Below are positions 1 through 5,012 of a stretch of 9,378 nt of DNA, piece after piece. Below the pieces are notes generated by a model, which saw only the letters and a program-made list of their open reading frames with translations, was not told the DNA's origin and did no database searches. The DNA comes from Thermoplasmata archaeon. Its GTDB lineage: Archaea; Thermoplasmatota; Thermoplasmata; Thermoplasmatales; Thermoplasmataceae. The stretch covers positions 1 through 9,378 of the forward strand of contig JAJZXT010000022.1 in NCBI GenBank assembly GCA_021806355.1. The letters run 5' to 3'. The translations under genes and the position numbers were made by a program. The stretch's first letter is position 1. Every line of letters starts with the position of its first letter.

Positions 1-69
1 CGGGATAGAGGGTATTGGGTTGTACCCACGAAGTTTAAGCATCAGACAGATGATAACTTCCAAAGGTGA
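1..69 (+). CDS. Unidentified C-terminal gene fragment (runs in from the left edge)
   Basis: From base 1 the first frame stays open for 22 codons and stops with TGA at 67-69. The peptide has the core GYWVVPTKFKHQTDDNF, which looks like real protein but which I cannot assign. The second frame is also open, to a TAA at 74-76, so the choice of frame is a judgement. The fragment lies beside three broken mobile-element genes and may be one more of them. No function is claimed. Confidence 0.3.
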   Translation, partial: RDRGYWVVPTKFKHQTDDNFQR

Positions 70-102
70 ATGTTAACATGGTTAACGGAAATCATAACCT
101 AG

Positions 103-114
103 CATAACGTTATG
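103..114. repeat. 12-bp perfect palindrome beside the IS630 fragment
   Basis: CATAACGTTATG reads the same on both strands. It lies about 33 bases past the stop codon of the IS630-type transposase fragment, where the terminal inverted repeat of such an element would be expected. Two GTTAAC sites (72-77 and 81-86) lie just to its left. It may be part of a decayed terminus, but no partner repeat is visible in the window. Confidence 0.35.
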
Positions 115-146
115 TGTGTTTCATTCTCTTTCATCCATAACAGGAA

Positions 147-308
147 CTACCTTGCCAGAATTTTTATCATTTCATTAAGGTTCGGAAAATATTGGTTATG
201 TAATCTCAATCTTTTCATGAGTTTCCATACCCTCTCCATGGAATTCAGTTCTGGGGAATATGCTGGAAGGAAATCTAGAAACAGCTGTTCCTTGTGTTCT
301 TCCTGTAC
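147..308 (-). pseudogene. IS630-family transposase, C-terminal fragment
   Basis: Read on the minus strand, this stretch encodes about 53 residues ending at TAG (147-149). They include LPAYSPELNSMERVWKLMKR, the hallmark of the last part of the DDE transposase domain of IS630/Tc1-mariner-like elements. The Glu in this block is the third residue of the catalytic DDE triad; the two Asp residues would lie in the missing N-terminal part. A family member is usually 300 or more residues, so roughly five sixths of the gene is gone. Homology fades at about position 308, where an istB fragment in the opposite orientation takes over. The protein cannot be active. The family assignment is firm because the motif is distinctive; the exact break point is approximate. 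Confidence 0.85.
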
Positions 309-454
309 ACAACATACTCCAGGTTCTCTGTAATGATAGTTGATAAAATAGGATATCTCCCGCTTACAAGGGAAGAGTCGAATGTCTTCTTCCAGTTCGT
401 ATCATCGAGGTACGAGAAGCATTCTACGATATACACATCCAACAAGTCATTCTC

Positions 455-469
455 TGAATGGGGTGAAAT
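455..469 (+). repeat. 15-bp direct repeat, copy 1 (inside the istB fragment)
   Basis: TGAATGGGGTGAAAT occurs here and again at 592-606. Here it encodes EWGE, in a different reading frame from the second copy, so the match is at DNA level and not a protein repeat. Confidence 0.7.
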
Positions 470-591
470 CCCTGGAGATTCTGTAATGGCATCAGCAGTT
501 TTTGACAGAATACTGCATCATGGCATTGTGGTGAAAATCAGAGGTGATTTCTACAGGTTGAAGGAGAGAAAGAAACTGAACAACGTTAATA

Positions 592-606
592 TGAATGGGG
601 TGAAAT
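592..606 (+). repeat. 15-bp direct repeat, copy 2 (end of istB; IS21-end-like)
   Basis: This is the second copy of TGAATGGGGTGAAAT, placed exactly at the end of istB. IS21-family elements carry short repeats of a TGGGGTGAAA-like type near their termini, so this may be the remnant of the right end of the element. The core TGGGGTGAAA appears inverted at 1190-1199. A role as an element end is inferred from position and resemblance. Confidence 0.45.
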
Positions 607-626
607 GAAAATGGAAGAAAATCTAA

Positions 627-1025
627 GTGTGTGTGGAAAATTTTCAACCGCTATTGACAACCATGATCAAGAAGATTGGAAAGAAAACGGGGATGCCCGA
701 ACTCCATGCACATTCATTCAGACATTTCTACGGAACCAGCATGTACCGCACCACGAACGATTTGAGGTTGGTACAAATTCTGTTGGGACATGCCCGCATT
801 GAGACCACAACTATATACGAACACCTGTCCTCAAAAGAAGCAGCGGAAAAGGGAAAACTCGCTGTCGAGAAGCTTTTTCGTGGCAGTGAGAAAATGACTC
901 TTGAGGTTCAAATTCCCGCGGGAGCAGTCGCGACCAAATGGGAGCACTGGGATTTGAACCCAGATCTGCGGGTCTCTTCCCGGTTCTTAGTTCCAGTCAC
1001 TCATCATGAATCAGATGACCCGTAG
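627..1025 (+). pseudogene. Tyrosine recombinase (phage/XerA-type integrase), C-terminal fragment
   Basis: The first ~87 codons of this frame carry the C-terminal half of a tyrosine recombinase catalytic domain. There is the His-x-x-Arg box (H29, R32, followed by H33), the Leu-Gly-His box (H55) and the nucleophile Tyr64 in TTTIYEHLS. The first catalytic Arg and the Lys are absent because the N-terminal part is gone; a TAA at 624-626 and the istB remnant precede it. After about residue 87 (near 890) the frame no longer looks like an integrase and runs antisense through the 3' end of tRNA-Trp to 1025, so the natural C-terminus is unclear. Integrases of archaeal integrative elements commonly recombine at the 3' ends of tRNA genes, and this one sits directly against such an end. 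I read it as the remains of an element that used tRNA-Trp as its attachment site. It is very unlikely to be active. Confidence 0.85.
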
Positions 1026-1078
1026 CTAATCATACCCTGACTGGAGCCCGATAGGATGCCTGACTACCCCATGCTCCC
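939..1078 (-). tRNA. tRNA-Trp (anticodon CCA) with a 67-nt intron
   Basis: On the minus strand the exons are 1041-1078 and 939-973. The acceptor stem GGGAGCA pairs fully with TGCTCCC and the discriminator base is A (939). The D arm has A14, G15, G18, G19 and A21, with a G10-U25 pair as is common in archaea. The anticodon stem is TCGGG/CCCGC with loop C-T-CCA-G-A, giving anticodon CCA. The T arm is CTGGG-TTCAAAT-CCCAG. CCA is not encoded. The intron falls between positions 37 and 38, the usual archaeal site. A bulge-helix-bulge can be drawn with bulges AG^T and AG^A and three of four central pairs (32-35 with the intron 3' part). Oddities: position 27-43 is a T-C mismatch at the base of the anticodon stem, and 13-22 is T-T. 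No strong TATA box lies directly upstream. Confidence 0.93.
974..1040 (-). ncRNA. tRNA-Trp intron forming a box C/D 2'-O-methylation guide
   Basis: The 67-nt intron contains box C-like ATGATTA (1027-1033), a 12-nt guide (1015-1026), box D' CTGA (1011-1014), a perfect box C' ATGATGA (1001-1007), a second 12-nt guide (989-1000), and AAGA (985-988) where box D should be. By the N+5 rule, guide 1 pairs over 8 of 9 bases with the 3' splice region and places C39 opposite the fifth base before D'. Guide 2 pairs over 7 bases with TCCAGTC, spanning the anticodon and first intron bases, and places C34 opposite the fifth base before AAGA. In haloarchaea the pre-tRNA-Trp intron is known to guide methylation of positions 34 and 39. 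The same arrangement here is inferred from box spacing and complementarity. Confidence 0.8.
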
Positions 1079-1088
1079 TTACGTTCTG

Positions 1089-1190
1089 TTAGCCTTTCTC
1101 TGCTTTTTCAGCCTTCGGATTCTCTTCTTTCGCCATTTCCATCGCATATTTCCGCGTTTTTTCCAGTCCCTTGAACTTCTCTTCAATGTT
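1089..1190 (-). pseudogene. Truncated minus-strand gene remnant (33 codons)
   Basis: The minus strand is open for 33 codons from an in-frame TGA (1191-1193) to TAA (1089-1091), ending 10 bases before tRNA-Trp starts. The peptide is Lys/Glu-rich and helical in character, with core EEKFKGLEKTRKYAMEMAKE and an Ala-Lys-Glu tail, as in the C-terminus of many archaeal proteins. The only ATG codons are internal (19 residues at most). The frame breaks exactly where an IS21-end-like TGGGGTGAAA begins (1190-1199), which suggests truncation by an insertion. I do not recognise the family, and a chance open frame is possible. Confidence 0.35.
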
Positions 1191-1349
1191 TCACCCCAAT
1201 GAGGAGCCGCTTATGGTAAATAAGTAAAGGCTCACAGAGAGTAAGCAGGTATTTGATGCTCTTATATATAATTATTTTACGACGAAAGAAAACTTGGAAA
1301 ACTTTTATTCAATTCCGTTATCCCTTTTTGGAGAGGCACTCTTCAAGAA
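1191..1349. other. Gene-free stretch between the tRNA region and gins51
   Basis: No convincing gene lies here. The minus strand has an AT-rich tract (TATATATAATTATT, 1263-1276) that could be a TATA region for a transcript reading left towards tRNA-Trp. There is an inverted copy of an IS21-end-like 10-mer at 1190-1199. A longer minus-strand frame that ends at 1191 runs through this AT-rich DNA and has no recognisable protein content. Confidence 0.4.
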
Positions 1350-1359
1350 ATTAAAATAC
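1350..1359 (+). promoter_or_regulatory. TATA-like box for gins51
   Basis: ATTAAAATAC lies about 27 bases before the ATG at 1382, where an archaeal TATA box would set transcription to begin at or next to the start codon. No Shine-Dalgarno sequence precedes the ATG, consistent with a leaderless mRNA. Confidence 0.5.
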
Positions 1360-1381
1360 TTGAGCCAAATAGTCTAATAGA

Positions 1382-2014
1382 ATGCCAGTTACCCCGTCAG
1401 ATATGGATCGATTGTTCAAGAAGATCAGGGATTACTCCAGGATAGAATCCTCAAGAGTACCGCTGAACAGGATTAATCAGGATTTCTACTCTGAGGTGCG
1501 TGAAGCATTGCTGGCAATGAAGGAAATGGCCGAAGAATCCCTGTCAAAGGGAGATATAGATCAATACATAGGCATCAGGGAGAGGGAAGGCAATATAAAA
1601 AAATCCCTTTCGCTCTTCTTCCAGAAGAGGTATGAGAAAATCCTCAGGGAATCGCTTTATGATATAGAGGGAAAAACACTTGATATTCTTACTCCACAGG
1701 AAAGAGAATTCATCATGAAAATGCACAATGAGATGATGGCCATAAGGAGTTCACTTATCGATCCTGGGAAGATACAGGAAAAGCAACCCACAAGGGAGGA
1801 TCAGAACGAACCAACGATTAAGGAGGAAACCAATGAACCTCCAAATGAGCCAAAGGCACTCAATGAATTCTCCAGCCTGAGGATAACGGCAGATTACATG
1901 CCAATAGCCCTGAAAGATGGCAACTACTATCTCAGGAAGAATGATATTATTTATCTTCCAAAAAATATAGCTGAAATTCTTCTAAAAAGAGAATCAGCGG
2001 TTTCAATAAAATGA
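1382..2014 (+). CDS. gins51: Archaeal GINS subunit, Gins51 (Sld5/Psf1-like)
   Basis: This 210-residue protein fits the archaeal Gins51 family. GINS bridges the MCM helicase and the Cdc45/RecJ-like partner and activates the helicase at the replication fork. Residues 1-125 form the helical A domain, with the typical start LFKKIRDYSRIESSRVPLNRINQDFYSEV. Residues 130-162 are a charged Pro/Glu/Asn linker. Residues 163-208 form the small beta-rich B domain (RITADYMPIALKDGNYYLRK, then DIIYLPKNIAEILL). The A-then-B order marks Gins51 rather than Gins23. The length is normal. The ATG at 1382 has a TATA-like box 27 bases upstream and no ribosome site, so I take it as a leaderless start. In Thermoplasma a single Gins51 protein is reported to form the complex alone; whether a Gins23 exists elsewhere in this genome cannot be seen. 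The assignment rests on both domains being recognisable. Confidence 0.85.
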   Translation: MPVTPSDMDRLFKKIRDYSRIESSRVPLNRINQDFYSEVREALLAMKEMAEESLSKGDIDQYIGIREREGNIKKSLSLFFQKRYEKILRESLYDIEGKTLDILTPQEREFIMKMHNEMMAIRSSLIDPGKIQEKQPTREDQNEPTIKEETNEPPNEPKALNEFSSLRITADYMPIALKDGNYYLRKNDIIYLPKNIAEILLKRESAVSIK

Positions 2015-2081
2015 AATGTTGAAGTTTCCAGACATCTTGCATAAAAATATGAAAATATTGTTATAGATAGTAAGCAGAACT

Positions 2082-2103
2082 AAAAAAAGATAAAAAAAAT
2101 TTT
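2082..2103 (-). terminator. Oligo-T terminator of the surface-protein gene
   Basis: Just past the stop of the minus-strand surface-protein gene, the minus strand carries T8 and T7 runs separated by three bases (plus-strand A-runs at 2092-2099 and 2082-2088). Archaeal transcription stops at such runs without needing a hairpin. Confidence 0.65.
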
Positions 2104-2122
2104 GGATATTGGAAATATGTGG

Positions 2123-3973
2123 TTATTTCTTCTTTCTCAATATTACTGCAGTCACGCCCACAATAGCTGCTATTGCTACCAAAGCGCCTATTGCAATATA
2201 CTGTGTATCAACTGGAGCGCTCGGTGTACCGCTTGTAGTTGAGGTGAAGGGCGTGGAACTGACCTGTATTGTATGGTTGGAGAAGTGAGGTACATGTATC
2301 AGTATGAGGATTCCGCTTGATTCGTTGATGACTGCATAATAGGCGTTTGTTGTGCTTGTTACGTTGAAAATTGCATTAGCTGACGTTATGTTTATTACGT
2401 TGCCGTCAAACTTCAGGTAAACATTGCTGGATGATCCCATGAATTGCTTTGTTACGAATACTGCTATCAAAGTGCCCTTATGGTTCGTTGATGAAATGTT
2501 GATGGTTGCCTTCCCCTGGCTCATCGATGATATATCTGCATTAACGCTGCCATTGAATCCAACTGTCAGGTTTGAATTGATTCCGGAACCTGTGGCGTTG
2601 AGATAAATTTGGGTAGATATCTTGCCGGACATTATTGCGTTATTTACGGATTTCTCAAATTCACCGAGATCCCTGAGACCTGGCGGTGAAACGAAATGGA
2701 CAACCGAGACGCCTGTGGTTTTCAAGGAAATAACACCTCCATTCACAGAAACGGAGGTGTTGCCAGCAACTGTCATGAATGCACTGAAATTGTTTCCAGA
2801 AATTCTGATCGTTTTGGATCCAGCATTCACGTGCCCGCCTATGCCAAGCAGCATATTTCCCTGGGCATCCATATTATTGGAGAAAGATGGAGCATTGTAG
2901 GAAACCATTGCGGAAGTAGATGAGAATACTGTAGCATTCAGGCCGCTGGCCAGAGTGAAATTCATGGTTCCATTGTCTATTGCGAAAGTGGATTCCATTG
3001 CCGGATTGTCGTGCAGGACATATATGAAGCTGTTATTTGCATAGAAAAAGACTGAACCGATTATGACAACTTTGTTCATTGGGATGTTCGTCATTCTCGC
3101 ATCAGATCCAAAACTTCCATTTCCAGAAGCATTTATGGATGTGAATACTGGAACAGTCCTTCCTGAAAATCTGCCTGTAAGGTTGATGATGCTCTGGTGA
3201 CTAAGCGAGTAGTTGAAATTAACGAACTTGCCCATCACAACACTCGTCGAGCTGTTATATGTGAATCTGTTCTCTCTCTCATTCTCACCGAAGTACTTAT
3301 AGAGCATGTTCTGGAGGTTGCCGTTTGATATGAACCCTGCCAGTAGAACCATGTTTCCATTGTTGGTTACGTTAATTGAGAGGCCGTTTGATGAAAGCTT
3401 TGCATTCCCGTTGGTGACAAAATACCCCTTGAAGCTTTCATTTGAAATGCTGTAAACCGTATACCCCTTCATCGATAGTTTCAGGTAAGTGTTGAAGCTG
3501 ATTAGATTCCCAAGGGATGATTCCGAAGAGAGGTTCAGGCCCGCTCCTATCTTTTTTGCCTGCACCGATAAATCAAAGTTCATTGAGGTGTTGAGTGAAT
3601 TCAATTTCATGGCTGCGTTTGGAGCGGTAGCGATAAGGAATGCATTCGGGCCATTTATGCCTATAAGGGTTTCATTGGATAATGACATGAACGAAACCTT
3701 CTCGCTTCCCGTATTTGAAGGTATAGAAATGGCTGATCCATTTACATATATTGCAGACGCTATCTGAGTTTGATTTCCAGTCTCGCTGCTTGTGTATGAA
3801 ATATTTGTCATTGTTCCAAAACTGTTGTATGAGCCCACTGTGTATGTCGATAGCTTTATCATCGCTGATGATGACGTAGATGTTCCAGAAATATCGCCCT
3901 GTGCAAAGGCGAGGCTTCCGGACATTATCATCACTGATGACAAGGCCAAAACCAAAACTGCTGTCTTGTTCAT
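2123..3973 (-). CDS. Secreted, C-terminally anchored, glycosylation-rich surface protein
   Basis: This 616-residue protein has a clear signal peptide (Met1-Asn-Lys, hydrophobic to residue 22, likely cleavage after AFA at 24). It ends in one membrane helix (about 592-612) followed by RKKK, so nearly all of it should face outward. The ectodomain is rich in Ser, Asn, Thr and Gly and contains at least 25 Asn-x-Ser/Thr sequons. It has no Cys and no Trp. A Ser/Thr/Pro-rich stalk (about 573-588) precedes the membrane helix. The alternating pattern suggests beta structure. This layout is typical of archaeal cell-surface glycoproteins, perhaps S-layer-like or an envelope component of a wall-less acidophile. 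I recognise no enzymatic domain and assign no specific function. It is transcribed alone, with a TATA-like box about 25 bases before the ATG and a T-run terminator behind. The neighbours on either side are transcribed the other way. Confidence 0.85.
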   Translation of the reverse strand: MNKTAVLVLALSSVMIMSGSLAFAQGDISGTSTSSSAMIKLSTYTVGSYNSFGTMTNISYTSSETGNQTQIASAIYVNGSAISIPSNTGSEKVSFMSLSNETLIGINGPNAFLIATAPNAAMKLNSLNTSMNFDLSVQAKKIGAGLNLSSESSLGNLISFNTYLKLSMKGYTVYSISNESFKGYFVTNGNAKLSSNGLSINVTNNGNMVLLAGFISNGNLQNMLYKYFGENERENRFTYNSSTSVVMGKFVNFNYSLSHQSIINLTGRFSGRTVPVFTSINASGNGSFGSDARMTNIPMNKVVIIGSVFFYANNSFIYVLHDNPAMESTFAIDNGTMNFTLASGLNATVFSSTSAMVSYNAPSFSNNMDAQGNMLLGIGGHVNAGSKTIRISGNNFSAFMTVAGNTSVSVNGGVISLKTTGVSVVHFVSPPGLRDLGEFEKSVNNAIMSGKISTQIYLNATGSGINSNLTVGFNGSVNADISSMSQGKATINISSTNHKGTLIAVFVTKQFMGSSSNVYLKFDGNVINITSANAIFNVTSTTNAYYAVINESSGILILIHVPHFSNHTIQVSSTPFTSTTSGTPSAPVDTQYIAIGALVAIAAIVGVTAVILRKKK

Positions 3974-3990
3974 GAATAATGATCATTTGT

Positions 3991-4002
3991 ATCATAAACT
4001 AA
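3991..4002 (-). promoter_or_regulatory. TATA-like box for the surface-protein gene
   Basis: On the minus strand the AT-rich AGTTTATGAT (3991-4000) lies about 22-27 bases before the ATG at 3971-3973, a spacing that fits a leaderless or nearly leaderless transcript. Confidence 0.45.
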
Positions 4003-4292
4003 TTTATGGTACAATAATTCGGTACATGCTGGTGAAGCCGTAAAATAGGGCAAAAACAGGATTATTGTGAATCATTTCCACAGATTGCGCGTTGAAAATT
4101 TGCTCCTTAAACTCATTTATGTTCATACGATGGGAAAGCGCTAATTTCAGAGTGAAAATGAATTACAGGCGGGCAATCGATTTGTTTTCGTTTATCTTTC
4201 GCAAAAAGAGAATTCTTATAGACTATACCAAAAACAGGGTTGTTAATTTTGATGCCAATTTTTTTCTGGTTTGTATGTGAATACTATCACTT
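4003..4292. other. Gene-free stretch between surface-protein gene and rnpB
   Basis: About 290 AT-rich bases separate two divergent promoters. A 62-codon plus-strand frame (4092-4280) is present, but it has no family resemblance, no promoter at the right distance and no ribosome site, and I do not call it. A T7 run at 4258-4264 is visible. I see no other structure. Confidence 0.5.
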
Positions 4293-4303
4293 ATCTTTAA
4301 TAT
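4293..4303 (+). promoter_or_regulatory. TATA-like box for rnpB
   Basis: ATCTTTAATAT centres about 25 bases before the 5' strand of helix P1 (4323), the expected place for the promoter of a stable archaeal RNA. Confidence 0.5.
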
Positions 4304-4322
4304 GCCACAGAATTATCCCATA

Positions 4323-4637
4323 TGGGAAAGCCCGAGAGCAGCTGACGCCCACGAGGTGAGGAAAGTCCCCCCTCCACAGGTGGAGGCCAACCGTCTCAAG
4401 CCGGTGTTCCGAGAGGAATGGCAATGAGAAAAGAAATAAACGCTCCCCGTTAAAAGATGACTGGAAGACACGATGTTTTCGGGGGAAGCGATGGGAACTC
4501 ATCCTGGCCGGAGAAAGTCCAAACAGACCCCGTGACGCCACCGGGAGGGTCAGGTAGGACGAAGGCTAAATGCCAATCAGTCGAATGCTGCAAGCCCGAA
4601 AGGGGTAACAGAAGGGGGCTTACTCCGGGCAGTCCCA
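4323..4637 (+). ncRNA. rnpB: RNase P RNA (archaeal type A)
   Basis: This is the catalytic RNA that removes 5' leaders from tRNA precursors. The universal core is visible: CR-I GAGGAAAGTCC at 4358-4368 and CR-V ACAGAAGGGGGCTTAC at 4608-4623, which together form helix P4. Helix P1 closes the molecule: TGGGA and GCCCG (4323-4327, 4330-4334) pair with CGGGC and TCCCA (4626-4630, 4633-4637) around a small internal loop. The GGGGTAACA just before CR-V resembles the segment that binds the tRNA CCA end. The length of about 315 nt suits archaeal type A RNAs. The ends are set from P1, so the true termini may extend by a few bases. The minus-strand frames here encode nothing recognisable. Confidence 0.95.
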
Positions 4638-4638
4638 C

Positions 4639-4644
4639 TATTTT
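4639..4644 (+). terminator. Short T-run terminator after rnpB
   Basis: TATTTT directly follows the 3' strand of helix P1, as expected for termination of a stable archaeal RNA. The run is short, so efficiency is uncertain. Confidence 0.45.
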
Positions 4645-4688
4645 GACCACGTTGAAAATCAGGTGAGTGACCGAGAAATCACCACTGT

Positions 4689-4710
4689 GAATCCCTGCTA
4701 TTCTGGATTC
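4689..4710. repeat. 6-bp inverted repeat between rnpB and the Cys/His gene
   Basis: GAATCC (4689-4694) and GGATTC (4705-4710) are perfect inverted repeats around a 10-base loop. A second weak pairing, GGTGA (4662-4666) with TCACC (4680-4684), lies just upstream. This is the only structure I see in the 176-base gap. It could be leader structure or chance. Confidence 0.3.
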
Positions 4711-4786
4711 AATTCTGGGAAGAATCAATGTTTCCATAACTCCAAAAGGATCTATAGGAAATTTGACGGGTGAGCGTTGCGATCGC

Positions 4787-4797
4787 ATAAAGCTTAA
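4787..4797 (+). promoter_or_regulatory. TATA-like box for the Cys/His protein-glycosyltransferase pair
   Basis: ATAAAGCTTAA is centred about 28 bases before the ATG at 4821. A more AT-rich tract at 4804-4816 is too close to the start codon to serve a leaderless transcript. The choice is uncertain. Confidence 0.35.
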
Positions 4798-4820
4798 GGA
4801 TACAAATTATATATTGAATA

Positions 4821-5012
4821 ATGCCCACAAAGATGTGTCAGGTAAGAGATTGCAAGGAAGAGAGTTTCCACACGGTAGATGCCGCTCTGGCAAAGAAGGC
4901 CCTTGAATTGACAGGCGATACGACAAAGGTCCATCTGTGCAAGGAGCACTACAAGAAGTTCAAGAAGGAAACAAAGGATGAGAGGAAAAACCAGAGGGCT
5001 GATTGGGTATAA
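4821..5012 (+). CDS. Small Cys/His (putative zinc-binding) protein
   Basis: This 63-residue basic protein has Cys6-x4-Cys11 near the N-terminus and Cys40-x2-His43 in the second half. That spacing could hold one zinc ion, with His17 and His38 as further candidates. The middle (residues 19-31) should be a helix, and the C-terminus is Lys/Glu/Arg-rich (KKFKKETKDERKNQR) with Trp62. I do not recognise a named family. Such small Cys/His proteins are common in archaea and often bind nucleic acid or protein partners, but nothing here fixes a role. The gene overlaps the next one by 10 bases if that gene starts at TTG 5003, so the two are probably co-transcribed. The ATG has a possible promoter about 28 bases away and no clear ribosome site. 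Confidence 0.75.
   Translation: MPTKMCQVRDCKEESFHTVDAALAKKALELTGDTTKVHLCKEHYKKFKKETKDERKNQRADWV
4994..4998 (+). promoter_or_regulatory. Ribosome binding site favouring the TTG start of the glycosyltransferase
   Basis: GAGGG lies 4 bases before TTG 5003. The next candidate, GTG 5021, has no such site before it. This favours TTG, which overlaps the end of the preceding gene. Confidence 0.5.

Larger units (their letters stand above)
328..608 (+). pseudogene. istB: IstB-type ATPase (IS21 family), C-terminal fragment
   Basis: About 92 codons ending at TGA (606-608) match the C-terminal part of IstB, the AAA+ ATPase that helps IS21-family IstA transposases choose and activate target DNA. Visible features are the Walker B strand with following helix (IVDKIGYLPLTREESNVFF), the FSEWGE block, and the terminal DRILHHGIVVKIRGDFYRL block. 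Walker A and the whole N-terminal half are missing; intact IstB is about 250 residues. The family usually has Asp-Glu at Walker B, and here it is Asp-Lys, so even the retained ATPase motif looks damaged. An ATG at 294 would add residues antisense to the neighbouring IS630 fragment, so I do not treat it as a genuine start. No istA is present in the window. Confidence 0.85.

Noticed and set aside
112..333. 73-codon plus-strand frame
   Set aside because: It is antisense to the IS630-type transposase fragment, whose minus-strand translation matches the family clearly.
605..802. 65-codon plus-strand frame overlapping the integrase remnant
   Set aside because: It is another frame of the same DNA; the recombinase motifs are all in the frame starting at 627.
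627..1025. SSV-type split integrase with int(N) at the tRNA
   Set aside because: The part present is the C-terminal half with His-x-x-Arg and Tyr, whereas SSV-type integration leaves the N-terminal piece at the tRNA.
3672..3995. 107-codon minus-strand frame overlapping the start of the surface-protein gene
   Set aside because: It is an alternative frame of the signal-peptide region with no domain; the longer frame has signal peptide, sequons and anchor.
4287..4788. Minus-strand frames across the RNase P RNA gene (4287-4541 and 4450-4788)
   Set aside because: They are antisense to a structured RNA whose conserved core is intact; no protein family is recognisable.
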